Positions 25,814-33,329 of a stretch of DNA of 64,000 nucleotides are shown here, piece by piece; position 1 is the stretch's first letter, and each line of letters begins with the position of its first letter. Where the stretch lies: positions 62,001 to 126,000 of the forward strand of contig NZ_PTQY01000005.1 in NCBI RefSeq assembly GCF_002943465.1, read 5' to 3'. This stretch comes from Rhodoferax sp. TS-BS-61-7 (GTDB taxonomy: Bacteria; Pseudomonadota; Gammaproteobacteria; Burkholderiales; Burkholderiaceae_C). The position numbers and the translations under genes are program-made. The notes under the pieces were generated by a model. The model ran no database searches. It was given only the letters and a program-made list of their open reading frames with translations, and had not been told where the DNA came from.

Positions 25814-26374
25814 TTGAAACGTTTTTTTGATATTGCCCTGGCGCTCAGCGCTGGAGCGTTCTTGTTCTTCCCTCTAGCCGTTACCGCACTAGCTGTGCGC
25901 ATGACGTCCAGTGGCCCTGCCCTGTATTGGTCTGATCGGGTGGGGCGTTACAACCGCATCTTCAAAATGCCCAAATTCCGCAGCATGCGTGTGGATACCC
26001 CCGCGGTGGCAACGCACTTATTAGAAAACCCCGATCAATGGTTGACGCCAATAGGTTCTTTTCTTCGGAAAAGCAGTTTGGACGAGCTGCCGCAACTGTG
26101 GTGCATTTTGTGCGGGGATATGAGCTTTGTCGGGCCCCGCCCCGCGCTCTTTAATCAAGACGATTTAATAGGCCTGCGAACGGCCAGGGGTGTCCACGTT
26201 TTGGTACCCGGTTTGACAGGCTGGGCGCAGATCAATGGGCGTGATGACTTACCGATTCGACAAAAAGTGACGTTGGATGAAGAATATTTGCACCGACGCT
26301 CATTTGGTTTGGATTTAAAGATAATTGCACTTACCATTGCCAAAGTATTAAAGCGGGAAAGTGTCGCTCATTGA
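25814..26374 (+). CDS. Initiating sugar-1-phosphate transferase (PglC/WcaJ-type, short form)
   Basis: A 186-residue polyprenyl-phosphate sugar-1-phosphate transferase that puts the first sugar on undecaprenyl phosphate at the inner membrane. [20 protein letters not shown] is the re-entrant membrane helix, [14 protein letters not shown] the KFRSM motif, [20 protein letters not shown] the catalytic DE region, and [10 protein letters not shown] is also typical. The short length is that of PglC-like enzymes lacking the extra membrane domain of WcaJ. TTG is the likely start; no ribosome site is obvious. Confidence 0.85.
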   Translation: MKRFFDIALALSAGAFLFFPLAVTALAVRMTSSGPALYWSDRVGRYNRIFKMPKFRSMRVDTPAVATHLLENPDQWLTPIGSFLRKSSLDELPQLWCILCGDMSFVGPRPALFNQDDLIGLRTARGVHVLVPGLTGWAQINGRDDLPIRQKVTLDEEYLHRRSFGLDLKIIALTIAKVLKRESVAH

Positions 26375-26386
26375 TTTCAATCTTGT

Positions 26387-26393
26387 AGAGGAG
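26387..26393 (+). promoter_or_regulatory. Ribosome binding site deciding a GTG start
   Basis: AGAGGAG lies about six bases upstream of GTG at 26400 and argues against the GTG at 26361, which has no such site and would overlap the sugar transferase gene. Confidence 0.6.
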
Positions 26394-26399
26394 AAACTC

Positions 26400-26759
26400 G
26401 TGAATAATTTAATCGATATCCAAAGCCAAATCGAAAAGCTGCAAAAGCAGGCTAATGAAATCAAGTCCAAAGAGTTCAGCAGCACGGTGCAGGAAATCCT
26501 CGCAAAAATGCAGGCCTTCGGCATCACCGTCAAAGATTTGCAAACGGCCAAGCCCGCGAAGGCTGGAAAAGCCGGGCGCAAAGCCAAAGTGGGCGCTGAA
26601 AAAACTCCTAAAGCGCCTAAAAAATCCACGGCCGCCGTGGCACCCAAGTTTCGCGGCCCCAATGGTGAAACTTGGTCTGGCCGTGGCCTGACGCCCAAGT
26701 GGCTGGCTGCCTTGATTGCCCAAGGCCAACCCAAGGAATCGTTCGCGATCAATGCATAG
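26400..26759 (+). CDS. H-NS-family nucleoid-associated protein
   Basis: A 119-residue DNA-binding protein. Residues 1-45 form a coiled-coil oligomerisation segment (IQSQIEKLQKQANEIKSKEF), a basic Lys/Ala-rich linker follows (AKAGKAGRKAKVGAEKTPKA), and the C-terminus has the H-NS domain FRGPNGETWSGRGLTPKWL with the minor-groove-binding loop. H-NS-like proteins silence A+T-rich, acquired DNA; this one lies beside the low-GC glycan genes. It overlaps the dehydratase gene by 8 nt, so the two are probably cotranscribed. Confidence 0.85.
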   Translation: MNNLIDIQSQIEKLQKQANEIKSKEFSSTVQEILAKMQAFGITVKDLQTAKPAKAGKAGRKAKVGAEKTPKAPKKSTAAVAPKFRGPNGETWSGRGLTPKWLAALIAQGQPKESFAINA

Positions 26760-28611
26760 CCGTGTGCTGGCTTGGCCGCGTGCGGCCAAGCGCTTGGTCG
26801 TGATTGGGCTGGATATGGTGTTGGCGCTGCTGGCAACTTGGATTGCGTTTTCTTTGCGCCTGGACGGCCTGCACCAACCCGCTGGCATGCAGTGGTGGGT
26901 TTATGCGCTAACGCCAGTGCTTGCGGTGCCCGTGTTTGTGCGGTTTGGCCTGTACCGCGCTATTTTTCGCTACACCGGGCAAGCGGCGCTGCTAGCCACA
27001 GGGACGGCGGTCATGGTGTACGCCGCGCTGCTTTCTTGTATCTTGGTATGGCAGCAATGGACCATGGTGCCGCGAAGCTTGGGACTGTTGCAACCTTTGG
27101 TGTTCCTCTTGCTGGTGGGTGCTAGCCGTGCTTTTGCGCGATTTTGGCTGGCAGGCTTGGCCGCGAAGTCACGCCCTGGTACGGGGCGGTTGCTCATCTT
27201 TGGTGCTGGAACCGCTGGTGCACAGACCGCTGCGGCACTGGGTATTGCACGGCAGTACGCCTTGGTCGGCTTTGTCGATGACAACGCCAACAAGGCGGGG
27301 CGCAGTATCAACGGTGCCCCTGTGTTCTTGTCTACGAACCTGTTGTCACTCGTCGAACGTGAGCGAGTCACCGACATCCTGCTCGCCATGCCCAACGCGA
27401 CCCGCGAGCGGCGTAACCAGATCATTGAATCCTTACAAGGCTTGCCCGTACACGTGCGTACCTTGCCTAGCATGGCCGATCTGGCCAGCGGCAAGGTCAC
27501 GGTACAAGACATCCACGAGCTGGATGTGGAGGATTTGTTGGGGCGCGAGCCGGTTCCGCCCAATGCTGCCCTGTTAGCCAAGGACCTTGCGGGGCAAGTG
27601 GTGCTGGTCAGTGGTGCTGGCGGCAGCATTGGCGGGGAGTTGACGCGCCAGATCGTGCAACAACGTCCTCGGCAGCTGCTGCTTCTGGAGCACAACGAAT
27701 TCGGTCTCTACGCCATCCACCAGGAGCTGGAGGCGGTGTGCAAGGCTCAGCAGTTGTCCGTGGAGCTGGTGCCTTTACTTGGCAGCGTCTCCAATCCTGA
27801 GCGATTGGCAGCAATCTGCAATACCCACCGCCCCGCCACCGTCTACCACGCTGCCGCCTACAAACACGTGCCCATGGTGGAAGACAACCCTGGCGAAGGC
27901 GTGCGCAATAACGTGTTCGGAACGCTGAATATGGCACAAGCTGCTGCCGCCAGTGGTGCGCGGCGCTTCGTCTTGATCAGCACCGACAAGGCCGTGCGCC
28001 CCACCAATGTGATGGGTGCCACCAAGCGGGTGGCCGAACTGGTCTTGCAGGCTTTGGCGCAAGAACACGCGGGCACCTGTTTTTCCATGGTCCGTTTTGG
28101 TAACGTGTTGGGCTCCAGCGGCAGCGTAGTCCCCCTGTTCCGCAAGCAGCTCGCAGCCGGTGGGCCGCTCACGGTGACCCACGAAGAGGTCACGCGCTAC
28201 TTCATGACCATTCCTGAGGCCGCACAGTTGGTGTTGCAGGCCGGGGCTATGGGGCAGGGCGGTGACGTGTTTGTGTTGGACATGGGCCAACCCGTCAAGA
28301 TCATGGACCTGGCGCGACGCATGGTCCAGCTCTCGGGCCTGTCGGTGCGAGATGCGGCGCACCCTACGGGGGATATCGAGATTGCGGTGACCGGCCTGCG
28401 CGTTGGCGAAAAATTGTACGAAGAGCTGCTGATCGGTGACAACCCGCAGCCCACGGACCACCCGCGCATCATGAAAGCCCACGAGCCGTTCACGCCTTGG
28501 GCGGTGCTGCAGCAGGAGTTGCAGGTGCTACTGCAGGCGGCCAACGCCAATGACGCGGGGGCCATCAAGGCCTTCATGGTCCAGCATGTGCAGGGCTACC
28601 AGCCCGCCTAG
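26752..28611 (+). CDS. CapD/WbpM/FlaA1-type membrane nucleotide-sugar 4,6-dehydratase/epimerase
   Basis: A 619-residue membrane protein. Four hydrophobic segments in the first 130 residues (VVIGLDMVLALLATWIAFSL is one) precede a CoA-binding-like domain with FGAGTAGAQTAAAL, then the catalytic extended-SDR domain: VSGAGGSIGGELTRQIVQQ, YHAAAYKHVPMVEDNP and FVLISTDKAVRPTNVMGATK. In this family the usual Tyr of YxxxK is Met (MGATK), as seen here, which is normal for UDP-GlcNAc 4,6-dehydratases such as WbpM. It supplies the bacillosamine/QuiNAc/FucNAc-type precursor. ATG 26752 was chosen over a TTG 36 nt upstream. Confidence 0.88.
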   Translation: MHSRVLAWPRAAKRLVVIGLDMVLALLATWIAFSLRLDGLHQPAGMQWWVYALTPVLAVPVFVRFGLYRAIFRYTGQAALLATGTAVMVYAALLSCILVWQQWTMVPRSLGLLQPLVFLLLVGASRAFARFWLAGLAAKSRPGTGRLLIFGAGTAGAQTAAALGIARQYALVGFVDDNANKAGRSINGAPVFLSTNLLSLVERERVTDILLAMPNATRERRNQIIESLQGLPVHVRTLPSMADLASGKVTVQDIHELDVEDLLGREPVPPNAALLAKDLAGQVVLVSGAGGSIGGELTRQIVQQRPRQLLLLEHNEFGLYAIHQELEAVCKAQQLSVELVPLLGSVSNPERLAAICNTHRPATVYHAAAYKHVPMVEDNPGEGVRNNVFGTLNMAQAAAASGARRFVLISTDKAVRPTNVMGATKRVAELVLQALAQEHAGTCFSMVRFGNVLGSSGSVVPLFRKQLAAGGPLTVTHEEVTRYFMTIPEAAQLVLQAGAMGQGGDVFVLDMGQPVKIMDLARRMVQLSGLSVRDAAHPTGDIEIAVTGLRVGEKLYEELLIGDNPQPTDHPRIMKAHEPFTPWAVLQQELQVLLQAANANDAGAIKAFMVQHVQGYQPA

Positions 28612-28704
28612 CTGCAGCATGCCGTAGGGATGCCGCAAGCATACGGCTCTGGCAATGCGGCACAATTTGCGCTTCATCCCCCGAACCCACTACGGACTTT
28701 GACC

Positions 28705-29604
28705 ATGTCTGACTCCAGCGTCGCCGCCCCTATCGCCCCTTTTGACAAAGCCCAGATCCTGGCCCAGGCCTTGCCTTACATCCGCAAGTTCCACGGCAAG
28801 ACCATGGTCATCAAGTACGGCGGCAACGCCATGACCGACCCGGCCCTGCAAAAAGCCTTTGCCGAAGACGTGGTGCTGCTCAAACTGGTGGGCATCAACC
28901 CGGTGGTGGTGCACGGTGGCGGTCCGCAGATCGAGAGCGCGCTCAAGCGCTTGGGTATGCAGGGCCAGTTCATCCAGGGCATGCGCGTCACTGACGGCCC
29001 CACCATGGACGTGGTGGAGTGGGTGCTGGGCGGCGAGGTGCAGCAGGACATCGTGGGCCTGATCAACCAGGCCGGCGGCAAGGCCGTGGGCCTGACCGGG
29101 CGCGACGGCGCCATGATCCGCGCGCGCAAACTCAAGATGCTGGACAACAACGACCCGAGCAAAGAGCACGACGTGGGCCAGGTGGGCGACATCGTCAGCG
29201 TGGACCCCAGCGTGGTCAAAGCGCTGCAGGACGATGCTTTCATTCCCGTCATCAGCCCCATCGGCTTTGGCGAACACAATGAGAGTTACAACATCAATGC
29301 CGATGTGGTCGCCGCCAAGCTGGCCACCGTGCTGCAGGCCGAGAAACTCATGATGCTCACCAACATCAGCGGTGTGCTCGACAAGGCCGGTCAGTTGATG
29401 ACCGACCTGACCGCCAAGCGCATCGACGAGCTGTTTGTTGACGGCACCATCAGCGGCGGCATGTTGCCCAAGATTGCCGGCGCGCTGGATGCAGCCAAGA
29501 GCGGTGTGAACTCGGTGCACATCATTGACGGCCGCGTGCCGCACGTGCTGCTGCTCGAAATCCTGACCGACCAGGCCTTCGGTACCATGATTCGCTCGCA
29601 TTAA
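28705..29604 (+). CDS. argB: Acetylglutamate kinase
   Basis: A 299-residue amino-acid-kinase-family enzyme that phosphorylates N-acetylglutamate in arginine synthesis. Seen: [64 protein letters not shown] and [16 protein letters not shown], which together are diagnostic. The start is set at MSDSS, consistent with usual length; the longer open frame upstream (from 28630) is not needed. It is followed by slmA-type gene context common in Burkholderiales. No regulatory hairpin was seen in front. Confidence 0.95.
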   Translation: MSDSSVAAPIAPFDKAQILAQALPYIRKFHGKTMVIKYGGNAMTDPALQKAFAEDVVLLKLVGINPVVVHGGGPQIESALKRLGMQGQFIQGMRVTDGPTMDVVEWVLGGEVQQDIVGLINQAGGKAVGLTGRDGAMIRARKLKMLDNNDPSKEHDVGQVGDIVSVDPSVVKALQDDAFIPVISPIGFGEHNESYNINADVVAAKLATVLQAEKLMMLTNISGVLDKAGQLMTDLTAKRIDELFVDGTISGGMLPKIAGALDAAKSGVNSVHIIDGRVPHVLLLEILTDQAFGTMIRSH

Positions 29605-29661
29605 TTTGCTATTGAATTAGTAGCTGCTTGCGCTTACTCCATAAGCTTCAGAGGCCAAAAA
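29605..29661 (-). repeat. Dispersed repeat, copy 1 (reverse orientation)
   Basis: In the gap between argB and the response-regulator gene, with the core AGCTGCTTGCGC followed by GAGGCC near its end. In reverse complement it aligns with six other copies in this window. The reading frame shared by the gene-internal copies is closed here by TAA. Confidence 0.75.
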
Positions 29662-29665
29662 CACT

Positions 29666-30352
29666 ATGAGACTGTTGCTGGTGGAAGACGATGTGATGGT
29701 GGCCAGCGGCATCAAACTGGGCCTGTCGGACGCCGGCTATGCGGTGGACTGGGTGGGCAGTGCCGAACGTGCGCTGGAGGTGACCCAGTCGGAGTCGTTT
29801 GACGTGGCCGTGGTCGACATCGGCCTGCCGCTGATGGATGGCCTGGCGCTCACCCAGGTGTTGCGAAAAAATGGGCACACCATGCCCGTGCTGATTCTCA
29901 CCGCACGCGACGCCCTGCAAGACCGGGTGCAGGGCCTGGACATGGGGGCTGACGACTACATGGTCAAACCCTTCGAGCTGCCCGAGTTGCTGGCCCGGCT
30001 GCGCGCGCTGTTGCGCCGCTCGCAGGCCGCTACCTCGGCCACGCTTAGTTTTGGTCCGCTGGAGCTGGATACCGCCCAGCGGCTTGCTTGCATACGCCCC
30101 CCCGGCGGTAGCGCCCAGCCGATTGAACTGGGCCCGCGGGAATGGACGGTGATGGAGTACTTGCTGCTGCAATCCCCCAAACCCGCCAACAAAGACAAGT
30201 TGCTGCAGGCCCTGACGGGCTGGGACAAGGAAATCACGCCCAACGCGGTGGAGGTCTACATCTCCCGCCTGCGCGGCAAACTGGAGCCACATGGCATTGC
30301 GCTGCGCTCCATCCGCGGCTTTGGCTACCGCTTGGAACTCTTGGCCCCCTGA
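29666..30352 (+). CDS. OmpR-family response regulator (TctD/QseB-like)
   Basis: A 228-residue two-component regulator. The receiver domain has Asp8-Asp9, the phospho-acceptor Asp51 in VVDIGLPLMDG, Thr in ILTARD and Lys in DDYMVKPFELPELLARLRAL. The C-terminal winged helix reads ELGPREWTVMEYLL, then TPNAVEVYISRLRGKLEPHG. It is cotranscribed with the sensor kinase 8 nt downstream, which is TctE-like; in that family the inputs are often tricarboxylates. The real signal here is unknown. Confidence 0.9.
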   Translation: MRLLLVEDDVMVASGIKLGLSDAGYAVDWVGSAERALEVTQSESFDVAVVDIGLPLMDGLALTQVLRKNGHTMPVLILTARDALQDRVQGLDMGADDYMVKPFELPELLARLRALLRRSQAATSATLSFGPLELDTAQRLACIRPPGGSAQPIELGPREWTVMEYLLLQSPKPANKDKLLQALTGWDKEITPNAVEVYISRLRGKLEPHGIALRSIRGFGYRLELLAP

Positions 30353-30359
30353 GCCTGCC

Positions 30360-31802
30360 ATGACCAGCGGCATGTCTTCCGGCTTGCAGCGGCGCCTGCT
30401 GCTCTTGCTGTTGCTGCCCTTGTTACTGCTGGCCATGCTGAATACCTGGTTCGACTTTCGCAGCGCCGACAGCGCTGCGCTGGCCCAAGACCGCCAACTG
30501 CTGAACCTGGCGCCTTTGTTGGCCGACTCGGTCATCGCTGGCGGCAGCAATGCCGAAACTCCGCCGGTGTTGCTGGTGGCTCCGCCGGTGGACGAATTCC
30601 TCAGCATCCGCCCCGACTTGGCGGCCTTTGCGGTGGTCAGCCTGGAAGGCAAGGTGCTGGTCGGCAATGACTGGTTGACCGGACTGCCCCCCACCACCAA
30701 AGAGGCGGAGTTTTCCAGCGAAGAACACCAGGGCATCACCTACCGCATCGTCAGCCAGCGCGTCAAAACAGTTGCCGGTGAGCTGGTGGTGCGCCTGGCC
30801 GATGGCTCCGACCCCCGCCAGCAATGGTTGGCCCTGCTGGCCCTCAAGGTGCTGCTGCCCAACCTGGTGCTGGCCATTGGGGGTTTTTTTGCGGTGAACT
30901 GGGCGGTGCGCACGGCCTTGCGCCCCTTGCTGGAGTTGCGCGATGCCGTGGAGCGCCGCTCCCCGCGCGACCTCTCGGCGCTGGACCCCGATGCCTCGCC
31001 CGACGAAGTGCGGCCCCTGGTGCTCTCGCTCAACCGCCTGTTCGGCATGGTCAACGCCCAGGCCGAAAGCCAAGCCCGTTTTGTGGCCGATGCAGCCCAC
31101 CAACTGCGCACCCCGTTAGCGGGACTGCAGGCCCAGGTGGAGGCCTGGGCCCAGGCCGTTACGGGCACCAAAAATCATGTCAATATGCCACTGGCGCCCG
31201 TGGATACTGCGCAAGCAGCTATTACTTTAGGAGCGGATCAGGTGCTGCGTCTGCGGCATGCCACGCGGCGCACCTCCCAGTTGGCGAACCAGTTGCTGGC
31301 CCTGTCGCGTGCCGACGCCCGCAGCGCCCAGGCCCAACCGCTGCAGCGCGTGGATCTGCAGCAATTGTGTGAGGCCGTGTTGGAGTCTCTGCTGGAAGCC
31401 GCCATGCGCAAAGACATCGACTTCGGTCTGGACGCCGCGCACGCCCATATCAGTGGGCAGGAGTGGCTGCTGCGCGAGCTGCTGGTTAACCTGGCTGACA
31501 ACGCCCTCAAATACACCCCCGCGGGCGGGCGTGTCACCCTGCGCTGCGGCCAGCGCCCTGCCGCAGCTGACGCCGCCCCCACGCCTTTTCTGGAGGTGGA
31601 AGACGATGGCCCCGGCATCGCCCCGCATGAGCAGCGCCGGGTGCTGGAGCGGTTTTACCGGGTGCCTGGAACCGCCATCGAGGGCAATGGCCTGGGCCTG
31701 GCCATTGCCGATGAAATTGCCCGCGTGCACCGCAGCCACTTGCAGTTGGCCAGCGGGACGGGGGGGCGTGGCCTGCGGGTGTGGCTGAATTTTCCACTCT
31801 AG
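30360..31802 (+). CDS. Sensor histidine kinase (TctE-like) with a repeat-derived insertion
   Basis: A 480-residue inner-membrane kinase. A first membrane helix (LLLLLLLPLLLLAMLNTW), a periplasmic sensor of the 2CSK N-terminal type, a second helix (VLLPNLVLAIGGFFAVNWAV), HAMP, then the DHp with phospho-acceptor His247 in ADAAHQLRTPLAGL and the HATPase (NLADNALKYTP, DDGPGIAP, EGNGLGLAIADEI). Between the two DHp helices sits about 20 extra residues (PLAPVDTAQAAITLGA), encoded by a copy of the dispersed repeat. ATG 30360 gives the natural N-terminus; it follows the regulator stop by 7 nt. Confidence 0.9.
   Translation: MTSGMSSGLQRRLLLLLLLPLLLLAMLNTWFDFRSADSAALAQDRQLLNLAPLLADSVIAGGSNAETPPVLLVAPPVDEFLSIRPDLAAFAVVSLEGKVLVGNDWLTGLPPTTKEAEFSSEEHQGITYRIVSQRVKTVAGELVVRLADGSDPRQQWLALLALKVLLPNLVLAIGGFFAVNWAVRTALRPLLELRDAVERRSPRDLSALDPDASPDEVRPLVLSLNRLFGMVNAQAESQARFVADAAHQLRTPLAGLQAQVEAWAQAVTGTKNHVNMPLAPVDTAQAAITLGADQVLRLRHATRRTSQLANQLLALSRADARSAQAQPLQRVDLQQLCEAVLESLLEAAMRKDIDFGLDAAHAHISGQEWLLRELLVNLADNALKYTPAGGRVTLRCGQRPAAADAAPTPFLEVEDDGPGIAPHEQRRVLERFYRVPGTAIEGNGLGLAIADEIARVHRSHLQLASGTGGRGLRVWLNFPL
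31178..31235 (+). repeat. Dispersed repeat, copy 2, inside the TctE-like kinase gene
   Basis: The ATGTCAA start, GGCGCCCGTGGAT and GCGCAAGCAGCTATTA core match the other copies, but this one is in coding sequence and keeps the frame open. It adds PLAPVDTAQAAITLGA to the loop between the two dimerisation helices of the kinase. Confidence 0.75.
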
Positions 31803-31852
31803 GCGCCCAAAACCCTGTGCGAGAATCATCCGAACCCAACGCAGAATCCACC

Positions 31853-32509
31853 ATGCCCGACGCCAACGCCCCGCTTGCCGAACCGGCCGATTCCGCGCCC
31901 GCCACCTCCGGGCGCAAGCGTCCCAAGCCTGGCGAGCGGCGGGTGCAAATTCTGCAAACCCTGGCCAGCATGCTGGAGCAGCCTGGTGGTGAGCGCATCA
32001 CCACCGCGGCCCTGGCCGCACGGTTGGAGGTGAGTGAGGCCGCGCTGTACCGCCACTTTGCCAGCAAGGCCCAGATGTTCGAGGGCCTGATCGATTTCAT
32101 TGAAGAAAGCGTGTTCAGCCTGATCAACCAGATCGTGGAGCGGGAGCCCGTTTCGGGCGCTGGCCATGGCGAGCGCCAGGCTGCGCGGATTGCCACCATG
32201 CTGGTCCAGTTTGCCGAAAAGAACCCCGGCATGGCCCGCGTCATGGTGGGCGACGCCCTGGTGCTGGAAAACGAACGCCTGCAGCAGCGCATGAACCAGC
32301 TGTTTGACAAGGTGGAAGCCGCGCTCAAGCAGTGCCTGCGCGACAGCGCTGTGGCCCAGGCCTCAGCCACCCCCACCGTAGATGCGCAGGTGCGCGCCAC
32401 CACTCTGACCGCCTTTGTCGCGGGCCGCCTGCAGCGTTTTGCACGCTCGGGTTTCAAGCGCCTGCCCTCCGAACATCTGGAGCCCGCGCTGCAGGTCATA
32501 CTGGGGTAA
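31853..32509 (+). CDS. slmA: TetR-like nucleoid-occlusion factor
   Basis: A 218-residue SlmA-type protein that binds specific DNA sites and blocks FtsZ assembly over the nucleoid. The HTH region ITTAALAARLEVSEAALYRHF and the following ASKAQMFEGLIDFIEESVFS closely match SlmA; FAEKNPGMARVMVGDALVLENERLQQRMNQL is the FtsZ-interaction domain pattern. The start at MPDAN was chosen, after which the N-terminal tail is unstructured. It is found downstream of argB in other Burkholderiales. Not an ordinary TetR repressor. Confidence 0.85.
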   Translation: MPDANAPLAEPADSAPATSGRKRPKPGERRVQILQTLASMLEQPGGERITTAALAARLEVSEAALYRHFASKAQMFEGLIDFIEESVFSLINQIVEREPVSGAGHGERQAARIATMLVQFAEKNPGMARVMVGDALVLENERLQQRMNQLFDKVEAALKQCLRDSAVAQASATPTVDAQVRATTLTAFVAGRLQRFARSGFKRLPSEHLEPALQVILG

Positions 32510-32578
32510 ACCCGTAGATTGCTTAGGAGTAACCCTCTAGAACAGCAGGGTTATGGGGGCGGTTGGTGGAAATGCTGC

Positions 32579-32602
32579 AAAATAGCACGATCGTTCTATT
32601 TT
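32579..32602 (+). promoter_or_regulatory. 24-bp near-perfect palindrome, probable TetR operator
   Basis: Outer arms AAAATAG and CTATTTT flank the centre ACGATCGT; only one symmetric pair is mismatched (centre 32590.5). It lies 16 nt before the TetR gene start at 32618, suited to autorepression and control of the beta-oxidation genes downstream. Confidence 0.7.
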
Positions 32603-32617
32603 GTGGTGCTTTTATCC

Positions 32618-33292
32618 ATGTCCCTTGCTTCGGTTTCCAGCCTGCCCCAGCCCGCGCCAGATGCGCCGGTCAAGCGCGCGCCCTCCAAGCGCGCCATGCA
32701 AAAAGGACAGCAAACCAAGGCCGCCATCGTCGAGGCCGCCTTGGGCCTGGCCACCCAGATTGGTCTGGAAGGCCTGAGCATTGGTGTGCTGGCCGAAGTC
32801 ACGCAAATGAGCAAGTCTGGCGTTTTTGCCCACTTTGGCTCGCGTGAAGAACTCCAGATTTCGGTGATCCGCGAATACTTTGGCCGCTTCGAGCAAGAGG
32901 TGTTTTACCCCGCCCTGCATGCCGACCGCGGGCTGCCGCGCGTGGAGGCATTGTTCGGCAACTGGATGAAGCGCGTGGCCGTGGAAATCCAGTCCGGCTG
33001 CATCTTTATCAGCGGCGCGGTCGAGTTTGACGACCGGCCCGGCCCCGTGCGCGACGCGCTGGCCACCTCGGTGCAAACCTGGCTCAGCGCGCTGTACCGC
33101 GCTGTGGTGCTGGCCAAGCAGTGTGGCCACCTGCATGCCAATGCGGACGAACAACAAATGGCGTTTGAAATCCACGGCCTGATCCTGGCCCTGCACTACG
33201 AAGCCCGCTTCCTGAAAAACCCCGGTTCCATTGCGCGCGCCAACCAAGGCTTCGCCAACATCCTCGTGCGCTACGGCGCCAAGTCCGCTTAA
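32618..33292 (+). CDS. TetR-family regulator of the beta-oxidation cluster
   Basis: A 224-residue transcription factor: N-terminal HTH (KAAIVEAALGLATQIGLEGL then VLAEVTQMSKSGVFAHFGSREEL, about 32-75) and a C-terminal ligand domain ending GFANILVRYG. It belongs to the group common beside fatty acid degradation genes. A palindromic operator lies 16 nt upstream, supporting autoregulation. The acyl-CoA dehydrogenase gene starts 38 nt downstream, so acyl-CoA or fatty acid as inducer is a reasonable inference. ATG 32618 replaces the longer open frame starting at 32519. Confidence 0.85.
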   Translation: MSLASVSSLPQPAPDAPVKRAPSKRAMQKGQQTKAAIVEAALGLATQIGLEGLSIGVLAEVTQMSKSGVFAHFGSREELQISVIREYFGRFEQEVFYPALHADRGLPRVEALFGNWMKRVAVEIQSGCIFISGAVEFDDRPGPVRDALATSVQTWLSALYRAVVLAKQCGHLHANADEQQMAFEIHGLILALHYEARFLKNPGSIARANQGFANILVRYGAKSA

Positions 33293-33329
33293 CCCCTGAT
33301 TTCTTTCAGTTACCCCAAGGAGACGCACC

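Noticed and set aside
25561..25830. Small ORF beginning MQRICFFINAAV as a real gene
   Set aside because: It overlaps the sugar transferase, lacks a ribosome site and resembles a known family only over a few residues; kept as a possible remnant in the gap note.
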